A DNA stretch of 64,000 nt from Streptomyces sp. NBC_00442 (GCF_036014195.1 NZ_CP107918.1:6820001-6884000); one strand, 5' to 3'. Positions 16,288 through 25,291 are shown, counted from the first letter of the stretch. The notes: generated from the letters alone by a model not told the origin. Numbers and translations are program-made.

Positions 16288-17340
16288 TCAACGCCCCTGG
16301 AGCGCCTTGACGTTGGTGCCGAACGTCCAGTTCTTCGCGCCGTCCCAGTTGAGCGACCAGGTCATCAGGCCCTTGAGCCGGCCGCCGTAGCCGTTCCACG
16401 CCTGGGCGACCTGACCGGTCGTCATGTAGCCGCCGCCGGCGCCCGGCTGGGCCGGAAGGCCGGGTACCTGCTTGTCGAGGGGCACCTTGACCGTGGTGCC
16501 CTGCACGGTGAGGCCCTTGTCGAGACAGGTGGTCTGCGCGGTGAACCCGGCGACCGTTCCGGCCTCGTAGGAGTCGCCGGAGCAGCCGTACATGCTGCCG
16601 TTGTAGTACTGCATGTTGAGCCACCACAGCCGGCCGTTGTCGGCGTACTTCTTCACGATCGGCAGGTACGCCCCCCAGATCGAGCCGTACGTCACGCTGC
16701 CGCCGGTGACGTACGCGGTCTCCGGGGCCATCGTGAGGCCGAAGCCGGCCGGCATCTGGGCCAGGATGCCGTCGATGATGCGGATGAGGTTGGCCTGGGA
16801 CGGCGAGAGCGTGGCGATGTTCCCGCTGCCCACCAGGCCGGTCTCGATGTCGATGTCGATGCCGTCGAAGTTGTACCGCTTCAGGATCGGCACGATCGTC
16901 GCCACGAAGCGGTCGGCGACGGCGCTCGAACCGAGGTCGATGCCGGCCGCGGCGCCGCCGATGGACATGAGGATCGTCTGGCCGTCGGCCTTGGCCTGGC
17001 ACATCTCGGCGGGCGTGGCCACCTTCACCGTGGCGTCCATGCCGTCCTCCCACAGGACGGTGCCGTCCGAGCGGATCACCGGGAAGGCGGCGTTGACGAC
17101 GTTGTAGCCGTGGTCGCGGATGCGGGAGTCGGTGAGGGGGATCCAGCCGAGCCCCGGGTGAACGCCGTTGGCGGCGCCGTCCCAGTTCTCCCAGTAGCCC
17201 TGGAGCACCTTGCCCGAGGGTCTCGGCTTGAGCGAGCAGGTGTCCGCCCGCGGCGCGCTCGGCGCGGCGGCCACCGGGGCCTGCGCGGCGAGCGCCAGCA
17301 CGAGGCCGGCTCCCAGCAGACGCAACGTACGACCGATCAT
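16288..17340 (-). CDS. Secreted GH18 chitinase
   Basis: A 350-residue secreted glycoside hydrolase family 18 enzyme. A signal peptide (about residues 1-26) leads directly to the catalytic barrel; no chitin-binding or fibronectin domain is present. The catalytic motif DGIDIDIE occupies residues 159-166 (Asp159, Asp162, Asp164, Glu166, the DxxDxDxE pattern), with the SIGG strand before it and a late LMTWSLNWDG strand. It hydrolyses chitin outside the cell by the substrate-assisted retaining mechanism. The ATG has AAGGAGC upstream. A DasR-like operator lies in its promoter spacer, so it is probably induced by N-acetylglucosamine or chitobiose. Confidence 0.93.
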   Translation of the reverse strand: MIGRTLRLLGAGLVLALAAQAPVAAAPSAPRADTCSLKPRPSGKVLQGYWENWDGAANGVHPGLGWIPLTDSRIRDHGYNVVNAAFPVIRSDGTVLWEDGMDATVKVATPAEMCQAKADGQTILMSIGGAAAGIDLGSSAVADRFVATIVPILKRYNFDGIDIDIETGLVGSGNIATLSPSQANLIRIIDGILAQMPAGFGLTMAPETAYVTGGSVTYGSIWGAYLPIVKKYADNGRLWWLNMQYYNGSMYGCSGDSYEAGTVAGFTAQTTCLDKGLTVQGTTVKVPLDKQVPGLPAQPGAGGGYMTTGQVAQAWNGYGGRLKGLMTWSLNWDGAKNWTFGTNVKALQGR

Positions 17341-17437
17341 GATGTGCTCCTTGCCTCCGGGAGCGCCGCTGGAGCGGGGGCGCGGCGGGTCCTGGACCGT
17401 GGGGGGACAGGAGGAGGTGCGAGGGGTGGCGCCCCAC

Positions 17438-17466
17438 ACCGTAGATTGGTCCAGACCTACCGTCAA
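17438..17466 (-). promoter_or_regulatory. Chitinase promoter with DasR-like operator
   Basis: On the minus strand TTGACG (17461-17466), a 17-base spacer and TACGGT (17438-17443). The spacer holds TAGGTCTGGACCAA (17446-17459), close to the DasR box ACTGGTCTAGACCACT and to the direct-repeat element of streptomycete chitinase promoters. Binding there would block polymerase. Confidence 0.75.
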
Positions 17467-17470
17467 TCAC

Positions 17471-17590
17471 TCACGCACGTAAGGAAGTTGGGATCCACGG
17501 CGCGCCCCTTGCACGCACAGATCGGCAAGTTGGGGCCCGGCGCCCGCCCATCACGCGCACCGGCGGGCAGGTTGGGCCCCGCCGCCCCTG
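17471..17590. repeat. Three tandem 42-bp imperfect repeats
   Basis: GTTGGG recurs at 17487, 17529 and 17571, an exact 42-base period, each copy preceded by a CACGCAC-like and followed by a GCCC-rich segment. The array lies between the Lrp stop codon and the chitinase promoter. Confidence 0.75.
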
Positions 17591-17601
17591 CCCGATCGCA
17601 C

Positions 17602-18078
17602 TCAGCGCCCGGCGGCGCGCCCCACCGACTCCACCAGCGGCAGCAGCCGGTGCGCCACCCGCTCGCGCAGCGCCACCTCGGTGCGGGTGCGCACGACCCC
17701 CGGCAGCTGGATGAGCCGCTGGATGACGTCTTCGAGATGGCCGTTGTCGCGGGCGGCCACACGGGTCAGCAGATCGCCGCCGCCGGTGATCGAGAACGCC
17801 TCGATGATCTCGGGCACGGCCGCGAGGGCGTCACCGACCTCGTCGAGGTGCCCCTGGGTCACCTCGATGTGGACGAAGGCGAGCACCGGATGACCGAGGG
17901 CCGCGGGGGAGAGCACAGGGCCGGTGCCGGTGATCACCCCGTCCCGCTCCATCCGGTCGAGCCGCGCCTGGAGCGTGCCGCGGGCGACGCCGAGGATGCG
18001 GGCGTACTCACGGATGCTGGTGCGCGGCTGCTCGATCAGCAGACGCAGGATCCGGGTGTCGAGGGTGTCCACGGCCAT
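17602..18078 (-). CDS. Lrp/AsnC family transcriptional regulator
   Basis: A 158-residue regulator. The N-terminal winged helix-turn-helix includes LDTRILRLLIEQPRTS and the recognition helix GVARGTLQARLDRMERDGVI. The C-terminal RAM ligand domain carries VHIEVTQGHLDEV and a glycine-rich FSITGGGDLLTRV strand that forms the effector site. Members bind amino acids or other small ligands and act as octamers. The ATG at 18078 gives the normal family length. It is followed, across a 42-bp repeat array, by the chitinase gene. Its target is not evident. Confidence 0.88.
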   Translation of the reverse strand: MAVDTLDTRILRLLIEQPRTSIREYARILGVARGTLQARLDRMERDGVITGTGPVLSPAALGHPVLAFVHIEVTQGHLDEVGDALAAVPEIIEAFSITGGGDLLTRVAARDNGHLEDVIQRLIQLPGVVRTRTEVALRERVAHRLLPLVESVGRAAGR

Positions 18079-18516
18079 GTCTCGTCGGCCCCTTCTGGCG
18101 GTGTTACGGCTCTGGCGACAAGGCTGCGACTGTACCCATGGCCCAGTCCCGCGAGCAGCGGGTGTGCCGACGGCCCACCGGTGCGCCCGGGGGCGCCGGC
18201 CTCGTATGGGCGAGCGCCGCTCCCGCCGGGCGTAGACTCACGCAGCGCCGAGTCGCATGTGCACCGGGCCACCGGGCCGCCCGTCTCGACGCCGCGTGAG
18301 TACGGCGCGCATCTCGTACGGTTCCATTCCACGCCGCCCCGCTTCGCCGCGCCGGCCGCCGACGCCCCCACTCAGGGCCGTGTCGGCCCCCAACAGCACG
18401 ATCCCCGACCGTCGGGCACCCCTCACGGGCGCCGGACTGCCAGGTCCATGGTCATCACCGCGGTTACCGGCCCGTCCCTCATGGCGCGCCGGCCGGCCGC
18501 CATCGAGGGGACAGCT
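18079..18516. other. 438-base intergenic region between lrp and the MurE paralogue
   Basis: Divergent promoters for the Lrp gene (minus) and the MurE-like gene (plus) must lie here. Open frames across it have no recognisable domain and look like composition artefacts of GC-rich DNA. I see no strong palindrome or promoter hexamer pair. Confidence 0.4.
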
Positions 18517-20058
18517 ATGCAACTGAACGAGCTCCTGACCGGCTTCGGCCACGAGGTCCTCCACGGCGACACCGACACGGTGATCAGCGCGCCCCCCACC
18601 TTCGACGCCCACCGGGTGACCCCCGGCGCGCTGTACATCGCTGTGCCCGGCCACCATGAAGGGGGATCGGAAGGTGTGCCCCGGGCCCTGGGACTCGGGG
18701 CGGTGGCCGTCCTGCTGGAGGGCGACGACACGGCCGGGCCCGCGGACGGTGTGTGCGTCGTACGCGTACCGGACGCACGTGTGGCGGCCTCGGCGGTCGC
18801 GTCCCGCTACTACGGCGAACCGGGCCGCTCGATGGACGTGGTGGCGGTCACCGGCACCAACGGCAAGACCTCGGTGTCCTACATGATCGAGTCCGTGCTG
18901 CGGATCGCCGCGGGCGCGCGGGTGGGTGTCATCGGCACCTCCGGCAGCCGCATCGGCGACGCGCGCGTCGCGATGCCACGCTCGGTCCTGACCACGCCCG
19001 AGTCCCCGGATCTGCAGTACCTCCTCGGATACATGCGCGACCGGGCCACGGGCACCGTGGTGCTGGAGGCCACCTCCATGGCGCTGCTCACGCACCGGGT
19101 CGACGACGCCCACATCGATCTCGGGGTGTTCACCAACCTGACGCAGGATCACCTGGACGACCACGGCTCCATGGAGAACTACGGCAACGCCAAACTGCGG
19201 CTGTTCCAGGGCCTGTGCCGCCGCGCCGTGGTCAACCTCGACGACCCCATGGGCGCCACCGTGCGGCGGCTGATGCCGGACACGGCCACCACGTACGCCC
19301 TCGACACGGAGGCGGACTACTGGGCCGGCGACATCGCCATGGACGCCGCGGGCAGCCGGTTCACCCTGCACCACCAGGGGCGCACCTACCCCGCGGCGAT
19401 CCCCGTTCCCGGTCGCTTCTCCGTGTCGAACGCGCTCGCCACCCTCGCCGCCTGCCATCTGCTCGGCCACGACCTCGGCGTGCTGGTGGGCGCTCTGCGG
19501 TCGATGCCGCCGGTACCGGGCCGGTTCGAGCGGCATGTGACCGGTCGCGGGACCTCCGTCATCGTCGACTACGCGCACTCCCCGGACTCGCTGGAGAAGA
19601 TCCTCACCGCGATCCGGAGCTTCGCCACCGCCCGGGTCATCACCGTCTTCGGCTGCGGCGGCGACCGCGACACGACCAAGCGGGCGGCCATGGGCGAGAT
19701 CGCCGGACGCCTGTCCGACCTGTGCGTCCTCACCTCGGACAACCCGCGCGGTGAAGCGCCGGAGGCGATCCTCGACCAGATCGCCCCGGGCGTGGCGGCG
19801 ACCGGCACCCCCTTCGAGCGCATCGCCGACCGGCGGCGGGCGATCGCGGCGGCACTGGCCGCCGCGGGTCCCGACGACATCGTCCTCGTCGCCGGCAAGG
19901 GCAGCGAGCCGCACCAGATCGTCGGCGACGAACTGATTCCCTTCAGCGACATGGCCGTCGTACGCGAACTCGCCGAGGAGCACGCACAGGGGCCCGCACA
20001 GGGGCCCGCTCCGGAGCCTTCCGGAGCGAGTGCGGCGATGTCCGTGCTCGGCGGCTGA
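18517..20058 (+). CDS. MurE-like Mur ligase (UDP-MurNAc-tripeptide synthetase type)
   Basis: A 513-residue ATP-dependent ligase with the three-domain MurE layout. The ATP loop is VTGTNGKTSVSY near residue 115; a MEN-type metal region, TNLTQDHLDDHGSMENYGNAK, is of the kind where the carbamylated Lys lies (only part is quoted). The substrate motif DNPR occurs in the C-terminal domain. DNPR is the marker for meso-diaminopimelate-specific MurE. No other cell-wall gene is nearby, so this is probably a second copy outside the dcw cluster. The C-terminus ends in a Gln/Gly/Pro/Ala tail with a 12-bp direct repeat. GAGGGG lies seven bases upstream of the ATG. Confidence 0.85.
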   Translation: MQLNELLTGFGHEVLHGDTDTVISAPPTFDAHRVTPGALYIAVPGHHEGGSEGVPRALGLGAVAVLLEGDDTAGPADGVCVVRVPDARVAASAVASRYYGEPGRSMDVVAVTGTNGKTSVSYMIESVLRIAAGARVGVIGTSGSRIGDARVAMPRSVLTTPESPDLQYLLGYMRDRATGTVVLEATSMALLTHRVDDAHIDLGVFTNLTQDHLDDHGSMENYGNAKLRLFQGLCRRAVVNLDDPMGATVRRLMPDTATTYALDTEADYWAGDIAMDAAGSRFTLHHQGRTYPAAIPVPGRFSVSNALATLAACHLLGHDLGVLVGALRSMPPVPGRFERHVTGRGTSVIVDYAHSPDSLEKILTAIRSFATARVITVFGCGGDRDTTKRAAMGEIAGRLSDLCVLTSDNPRGEAPEAILDQIAPGVAATGTPFERIADRRRAIAAALAAAGPDDIVLVAGKGSEPHQIVGDELIPFSDMAVVRELAEEHAQGPAQGPAPEPSGASAAMSVLGG

Positions 20059-20169
20059 CGGGCCGGCCCGCGTCCATGGCTGGGTGAGGACGGCTCCGAA
20101 CAGGGCACGCGTGGGACGTCGAGCGGGCGTCGACGCCCGCGGACGGACCGATGGCGTGAGGATGGACGG

Positions 20170-20679
20170 ATGAATACTGCAGAGGTTGTGGCGGACGCGT
20201 TCGGACGCGTCCAGGAGGAAGTGCACACCGCCGTCGAGGGCCTCTCGGCCGAGGAACTGGCCTTCCGGCCGGACGGCGAGGCGAACTCCATCGCCTGGCT
20301 GGTGTGGCACCTGACGCGGGTCCAGGACGACCACGTCGCCGACGCCGCGGGCCGGGACCAGGTGTGGACGGCCGGGGGCTGGGCCGACCGGTTCGGCCTG
20401 GCGCTCGGCGACGAGGAGACGGGCTACGGGCACACGGCCCAGCAGGTGGCGGCGGTCAAGGACGTCTCCGCGGAGCAGTTGCGCGGTTACTACGACGCCG
20501 TCCACGAGCAGACCCTGTCGTTCGTGCGGGCCCTCGACGACGCGGCGCTCGACCGCGTCGTCGACGAGCGGTGGACCCCGCACGTCACGCTCGGCGTCCG
20601 GCTGATCAGCGTCATCGGCGACGACCTCCAGCACGCCGGCCAGGCCGCGTACGTACGGGGCCTGCTGAAGGGCCACTGA
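20170..20679 (+). CDS. DinB/mycothiol-transferase family protein
   Basis: A 169-residue four-helix-bundle protein. WLVWHLTRVQDDHVAD holds a conserved metal-site His, and DDLQHAGQAAYVRGLL near the C-terminus supplies another; a middle DAVHEQTL segment could supply the third. The family includes mycothiol-dependent S-transferases of actinobacteria, which use mycothiol in detoxification. Substrate unknown. The gene stands alone, 111 bp after the MurE paralogue, and converges on the alpha/beta hydrolase gene. Confidence 0.8.
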   Translation: MNTAEVVADAFGRVQEEVHTAVEGLSAEELAFRPDGEANSIAWLVWHLTRVQDDHVADAAGRDQVWTAGGWADRFGLALGDEETGYGHTAQQVAAVKDVSAEQLRGYYDAVHEQTLSFVRALDDAALDRVVDERWTPHVTLGVRLISVIGDDLQHAGQAAYVRGLLKGH

Positions 20680-20748
20680 CCCGGCCCGGTCCTGCCGTCC
20701 GCCCCGGCGACCGGCGCCGCCGCACCCGCCGGGGCCGGAGCGTGCGGT

Positions 20749-21954
20749 TCAGGCGGACGGAAGGGCCGTGTCGAGCCAGTCGAACATGACCTGGTGGGCG
20801 CGGTGGAAGGCCCCGACGTGGCAGTGCTCGCCGGCGCCCTCGGCCTCCGAGAGCGTGACCAGGGTGGCGGGGGCGTTGACGAGCCGATCGGCGAGCAGAC
20901 GGGGCTGCCCCTTGAAGAACTGGTCGTTCTCGGCGTCCAGGACGAGAGTGGGGGCGACGATCTTGTCGGCGCTGCCTTCGAGGGAGTAGGCGCGAGAACG
21001 GCGCACCAGGTCGGCGTAGGAGTGCGCGCCGACCGTCCATACGCCGTTGTCGAGGGCCCAGCGCACCTGGGTGTTCTCGGCGGCGGCGGCCGCGAGGGCG
21101 GCCTCGGCGGCCTCGTCGCGGCCCTCGGCGATCCAGGCGATGACCTCCGGGGGGAGGGCGCGATCGAAGACGCCGCCGAAGTCGAGGACACCGTCGTCGA
21201 GGATGAGCGCGGCCACCCGGTGGTCGTGGGCGGCGGCGCGGGCGACGAGATAGCCGCCGAGGCTGTATCCGAACAGGGTGATGCGCACGGGGTCGATCTC
21301 CGGCCTCGTCAGGGCGTAGTCCACGACCGGGGTGGACACCGCCTCCCAGTCGGGGCGGAAGACCAGCTTCTGCTCGCGCAGTACCGCGCCCTGGCCCGGC
21401 CCGTCGAAGGCGAGCACGTTGTAACCGCGGCGCAGCGCGGCCGCGGCGATGACGAAGTAGGCCTCCTCCGCCGTGGAGTCGTATCCGTTGGTGTAGACGA
21501 CGGTGGGGCGCGCGGTCCCGCTGTCGTCCACCAGGAACAGATAGCCCGGCAGCGTGGTGTCCTCGTACGGGATGGCGACGCTCTCCACCGGCGAGTCGAA
21601 GAGCGCGGCGGCCGCGGCGAAGGTGCTGCGGGAGGCGCTCGACAGCAGGGCGACCTCGGGGTCGGTGGCCGGCGCGGAGCGCAGATAGAACTCGGCGGTG
21701 CGGTAGTAGTTCGACGCCCTCAGGAGGGCCTCGCGGGCGCTGACCCGGTGACCGGCGGCGAGCGCCTGCCGGCCGATGGCGGCCACGCGCTCGGCGGTCG
21801 CCTTCCACGAACGGTGCCAGCTCGGTTCGTCGCCGTCGTCGATGGTGCGCGCGGTGGCCAGGATCTCGCCGAGGTCGGCCCCCTGATAGGCGGTGAACCC
21901 GGCCGCCCGCAGGGTCTCGAAGGAGAAGGACTCGTCGTCGAAGAGGAACTTCAT
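20749..21954 (-). CDS. Alpha/beta hydrolase (FrsA / dihydroxypseudooxynicotine-hydrolase-like)
   Basis: A 401-residue enzyme. A helical N-terminal cap of about 130 residues includes REALLRASNYYRTAEFYLR, followed by the hydrolase core. The nucleophile elbow is FGYSLGGYLVARA; the acid is probably in LDAENDQFF and the His in EHCHVGAFHRAH. This layout matches the group of 2,6-dihydroxypseudooxynicotine hydrolase and acyl-CoA or ester hydrolases with an N-terminal lid. The actual substrate is unknown. ATG 21954 is preferred over an upstream in-frame ATG. It is divergent from a TetR gene with twin operators between, so it is very likely the regulated target. Confidence 0.83.
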   Translation of the reverse strand: MKFLFDDESFSFETLRAAGFTAYQGADLGEILATARTIDDGDEPSWHRSWKATAERVAAIGRQALAAGHRVSAREALLRASNYYRTAEFYLRSAPATDPEVALLSSASRSTFAAAAALFDSPVESVAIPYEDTTLPGYLFLVDDSGTARPTVVYTNGYDSTAEEAYFVIAAAALRRGYNVLAFDGPGQGAVLREQKLVFRPDWEAVSTPVVDYALTRPEIDPVRITLFGYSLGGYLVARAAAHDHRVAALILDDGVLDFGGVFDRALPPEVIAWIAEGRDEAAEAALAAAAAENTQVRWALDNGVWTVGAHSYADLVRRSRAYSLEGSADKIVAPTLVLDAENDQFFKGQPRLLADRLVNAPATLVTLSEAEGAGEHCHVGAFHRAHQVMFDWLDTALPSA

Positions 21955-22002
21955 GCTGTGCCGTCCATTCGCTGGGTGCCGCACGGGAACGCGACCTTTA
22001 GT

Positions 22003-22072
22003 CGAGACGATCCCGTTCCGTCTCGGCTAGAGCTTAAGGTGTGACCAGTCGAGACGCAACCGTTCCGTCTCG
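22003..22072. promoter_or_regulatory. Twin TetR operators
   Basis: Two near-identical dyads, CGAGACG-N9-CGTCTCG, at 22003-22025 and 22050-22072, 47 bp apart. They sit between the divergent hydrolase and TetR starts; both spacers contain CCGTT. They probably bind the adjacent TetR, repressing both genes. Confidence 0.8.
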
Positions 22073-22087
22073 ATTACGCTGGGCGGC

Positions 22088-22705
22088 ATGAGCGATCCAG
22101 CCACCACCACTCCCACGCCGCCCGCGGAGCGGCGCGTCGCCGGGGGCCCCGTCCTTCAGGACGAGGTCACCCGGGCGCTGACGACGGCGTTCTTCGAGGA
22201 ACTGGCCGCGACCGGATACGGCCGTCTCGCGATGGAGGCCGTCGCCAGACGGGCCGGCGCGGGCAAGGCGGCGCTGTACCGACGCTGGCCCTCCAAGCAG
22301 GCCATGACCGTCGCACTGGTCTCCGAAGTGGCCACCGCCTCCGACATCCCCGACACCGGCTCGCTCCGCGGCGACGTCCGTGAGTTCCTGCACGGCTGGT
22401 TCGCCGCGCTCAGCCATCCGCTCGCCATCCGCGTCATTCCGGACCTCATGGCCGAGGCGTCGCGCAACGACGAACTCGGCGAAGCCCTGCTGACGAGGGT
22501 GCGCGACCCGCGCCGCGAACAGGCCGCCCGCCTGCTGCGCCGCGCGGCCGAGCGCGGAGAGCTTCCGCCGGACGCCGACACCGAGCTGAACCTGGACTTC
22601 CTCGCGAGCCCGGTCTACTGGCGCATGGCCGTCGTCCGCACCCCGACCGGCGACGACTACCTGGACCGCCTCACCGCGAAGGTCGTGGCGGCGCTGACGG
22701 CCTGA
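22088..22705 (+). CDS. TetR family regulator of the divergent hydrolase
   Basis: A 205-residue repressor. The helix-turn-helix is in the first 70 residues, with YGRLAMEAVARRAGAGKAALYRRWPSK containing the TetR signature. The C-terminal helical domain binds an unknown ligand. The twin palindromes upstream of its ATG and divergence from the alpha/beta hydrolase argue for autoregulation and local control. The ligand may be a substrate of that hydrolase; this is inference. Confidence 0.9.
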   Translation: MSDPATTTPTPPAERRVAGGPVLQDEVTRALTTAFFEELAATGYGRLAMEAVARRAGAGKAALYRRWPSKQAMTVALVSEVATASDIPDTGSLRGDVREFLHGWFAALSHPLAIRVIPDLMAEASRNDELGEALLTRVRDPRREQAARLLRRAAERGELPPDADTELNLDFLASPVYWRMAVVRTPTGDDYLDRLTAKVVAALTA

Positions 22706-22893
22706 GCATCGCCATGGCTGGGCCGATGGGCCTGCGTGGACGAGAGAAACGCCCGAACCATGGACCATTGGCCCAGTAGTGCGACGTCGAGTTGAGCCAT
22801 TGGGACGACAAGTGATGTCATGGGTGGGTCGATGGCGCTGTGGTCTCCGCAGCGCCTTTCTCATGTCCTGCCGAGACAAGGAGCAGTGGGTCC

Positions 22894-24414
22894 GTGGTGA
22901 AGAGGGTGTTCGTGGCTCCCGACCCGGGGAGGCTGCGGCTGCGCAGCGCGTCGCGAGCCGTCCTGGGGATCGGCCTCGCGGTCGTGGCGTGCGGCCTGGC
23001 CGGCCACTCACTCGTCGCGGCGATCACCGGCGGCCTCGCGGCGCTCCTGGCGCTCTTCACGGTGACGGATCCGACCGTCCGCGGCCAGGCGGTCACGACC
23101 GCCCTGCTGCCGGTGGTCGGTCTACCCGTCTTCGCCCTTGCGGCCTGCCTCCACGACGTCCCCCTCGCACGGGACCTGGCGTTCCTCGCCATCGTGGGCG
23201 CGGGCGTCTACGCCCGCAGGTGGGGCCCGCGCGGCCACTCGCTCGGCGTGTTCGGGTTCATGTCCTTCTTCGTCGCCCAGTTCCTGCACATGGTGCCCAG
23301 CCAGCTGCCCGAGCTGTACGAGGCCGTGCTGCTCTCCCTGGCGATCGCGGCGGCCGTCCGGTTCGGCGCGTGGTGCTACGAGCGCGGCGGGCCCGCGACG
23401 GCGGCGCTCGTGGTGCCGGCGCCGGGCCGGGGCCTGTACCGGGCGACGACGCGGCAGGCCGTGCAAGCCGTGGTCGGAGCGGGATTCGCCCTAGCGGTCG
23501 GCCAGTTGCTGTCACCGGACCGGTGGTACTGGGCCGTCGGCGCGACGTGGTGGATCTTCGTGAACACCACCTCGCGGGGCGAGACGCTGGTCCGCGGATT
23601 CCGGCGGGTCCTCGGCACCGTGATCGGCGCCGGGGCCGGCCTGGCGGTGGCCGTGCCCCTGCACGGGGCGCCCGTACCCACCGCCGTGCTGATCGCGCTG
23701 TGCGTCTTCGGCATCTTCTACACGGCGGCCGTCTCCTACACCTGGATGATGCTCTCGGTCACCCTCATGGCCAGCCTGCTCTACGGGCTCCTCGGCGTCC
23801 TCGACACCGATCTGCTCGCCCTGCGTTTCCTCGAGACGGGCGTCGGCATGGCCGGGTCCGTCATCGCCGTCCTGATCGTGCTGCCCATCACCACCCACGC
23901 CACGACGGACGCCTGGGTGCGCCACGCGCTGCACAGCGTCCGGGCCTCCGCCGCCGCGGCGGCGGCGCGCCTCGCGGGCGACGACGCCGACCCACTGCCC
24001 CACATCGCCCAACTGGAGCTGACCCTGGGCAGGGTCCGGCTATCCCTCGCGCCGCTCGTGCACCCGCTCAACCCCGTACGGGCGCGCAAGGCGAGGGCCC
24101 GGCAGATCCTCGGATACCTCGACGACTGCGCCCGCGAGGCGCGCGGCCTGGCCGCGGTGGCCGCCGACGCCGAGGCCTCCCACGACCAGCGCCTGACCGC
24201 CGCGTGCGAGCGGGTGGAGGCCGCGGTGGCCGTGCTCGTCTCCTCCCCGTCGGCGCCGAGCGCGTCGCCCCGCTCGTCGTCGCCCGTCCACAAGCCGGCC
24301 GCCGCTGCCGCGGAACACCCGGCGCTGGCGCACCTGCACGAGCTGGAGCGAGTCCTGCTGAGCCTGGGAAGCCCCCTCCAGGCCGCCCCCGGCTCCCCGC
24401 TCGCCGACACGTAG
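22894..24414 (+). CDS. FUSC-family aromatic-acid-exporter-like membrane protein
   Basis: A 506-residue membrane protein with two hydrophobic blocks. The first spans about residues 15-170, with helices such as AVLGIGLAVVACGLAGHSLV. The second spans about 200-340, with WYWAVGATWWIFVNTTSRGETLVRG and a FGIFYTAAVSYTWMML helix. This is the FUSC pattern of efflux-like proteins (for example aromatic acid exporters). A long soluble C-terminus rich in Ala and Arg ends in a Ser/Pro stretch. GTG 22894 has AAGGAG ten bases before it; GTG 22897 is equally in frame. It is in tandem after the TetR but 188 bp away, so a link is unproven. Confidence 0.75.
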   Translation: MVKRVFVAPDPGRLRLRSASRAVLGIGLAVVACGLAGHSLVAAITGGLAALLALFTVTDPTVRGQAVTTALLPVVGLPVFALAACLHDVPLARDLAFLAIVGAGVYARRWGPRGHSLGVFGFMSFFVAQFLHMVPSQLPELYEAVLLSLAIAAAVRFGAWCYERGGPATAALVVPAPGRGLYRATTRQAVQAVVGAGFALAVGQLLSPDRWYWAVGATWWIFVNTTSRGETLVRGFRRVLGTVIGAGAGLAVAVPLHGAPVPTAVLIALCVFGIFYTAAVSYTWMMLSVTLMASLLYGLLGVLDTDLLALRFLETGVGMAGSVIAVLIVLPITTHATTDAWVRHALHSVRASAAAAAARLAGDDADPLPHIAQLELTLGRVRLSLAPLVHPLNPVRARKARARQILGYLDDCAREARGLAAVAADAEASHDQRLTAACERVEAAVAVLVSSPSAPSASPRSSSPVHKPAAAAAEHPALAHLHELERVLLSLGSPLQAAPGSPLADT

Positions 24415-24455
24415 GCCCGCCCCGGCCCAGGTTCGCGCTGTCCTCGCGCCGGGAC

Positions 24456-24521
24456 GGGCGGGGGCCGCCCATGCGGGCCTGCACCGAGCAGTCGACCGGG
24501 CGGGGGCCGCCCATGCGGGCC
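24456..24521. repeat. 24-bp direct repeat, 42-bp period
   Basis: GGGCGGGGGCCGCCCATGCG and four further bases occur identically at 24456-24479 and 24498-24521, starts 42 bases apart, in the 3' flank of the FUSC gene. GGGCGG and CCGCCC also make each copy self-complementary. Confidence 0.85.
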
Positions 24522-24634
24522 GGGACCCGATACCCAAGGGGCGCGGGGGAGCTGCGCGACCGGCCACGCACGGCCCGCAGGAGAACGCCGGGCCCGCGGG
24601 AGCCGTCCGACGCCGCCCTGGCAGGATCACGTTC

Positions 24635-25291
24635 ATGCTCACGCCCCCGCCCTCACACAGCGAAGCCCGCCCCTTCGACGCTCTGCTCTGCGACTTCGAC
24701 GGCGTTCTGCGCCTGTGGGACCCGGATGGAATGACCGCGCTCGACCGCGCCTCGGGGCTGCCCGAAGGGACCCTGGCGGCCGCGGCGTTCCGGCCGGCGC
24801 TGCTCGACGACGCGGTCACCGGCGCGATCAGCGACGAGGAGTGGCGGGCACGGGTCGCGAGGGACCTCGCCGCGACGTTCGGCGCCGGCCCGGCGGGAGA
24901 GGTGGTGCGCGCGTGGAGCGCGCTGACCGGAGAGGTGGACGGCGAAGTGCTGGCCCTCCTCACCGGCCTACGCCGCCGGGTCCCCGTAGTGCTGGTGTCC
25001 AACGCCACCACGCGCCTGGAGGACGACCTCCACGGGCTCGGCCTCGCCGACGCGTTCGACGCCGTCGTCAACACGGCCCGTATCGGCGTCGCCAAGCCCG
25101 ACCCCCTCGTCTTCGAGGCGGCGGCCCAGCGGGTGGGCGCGGACCTCCGTCGCTGTCTGTTCGTGGACGACACCCCGGGACATGTCGAAGCCGCCCGGCG
25201 CGCGGGTCTGACCGGGCATCACTATCGAGATGCCGATGGATTGCGCGACATCACCGCTCAACTCGTCGATCTCCCGGGCCCGTCGGCCTGA
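24635..25291 (+). CDS. HAD-IA family hydrolase
   Basis: A 218-residue haloacid-dehalogenase phosphatase. Motif I is LLCDFDGVLRLW (nucleophile Asp), motif II is VVLVSNATTRL, motif III is VAKPDPLVF with its Lys, and motif IV is LFVDDTPGHVEAA. The small helical cap between motifs I and II is subclass IA. It probably acts on a small phosphorylated metabolite in the cytoplasm; the substrate cannot be read. It follows the FUSC gene after a repeat-bearing gap and ends 34 bp before a DasR-like site. Confidence 0.85.
   Translation: MLTPPPSHSEARPFDALLCDFDGVLRLWDPDGMTALDRASGLPEGTLAAAAFRPALLDDAVTGAISDEEWRARVARDLAATFGAGPAGEVVRAWSALTGEVDGEVLALLTGLRRRVPVVLVSNATTRLEDDLHGLGLADAFDAVVNTARIGVAKPDPLVFEAAAQRVGADLRRCLFVDDTPGHVEAARRAGLTGHHYRDADGLRDITAQLVDLPGPSA

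Noticed and set aside
15961..20058. A 1365-codon open frame on the plus strand across chitinase, Lrp and the MurE paralogue
   Set aside because: Only its end is the MurE-like gene; the rest runs antisense to good genes and is an effect of the GC-rich third positions.
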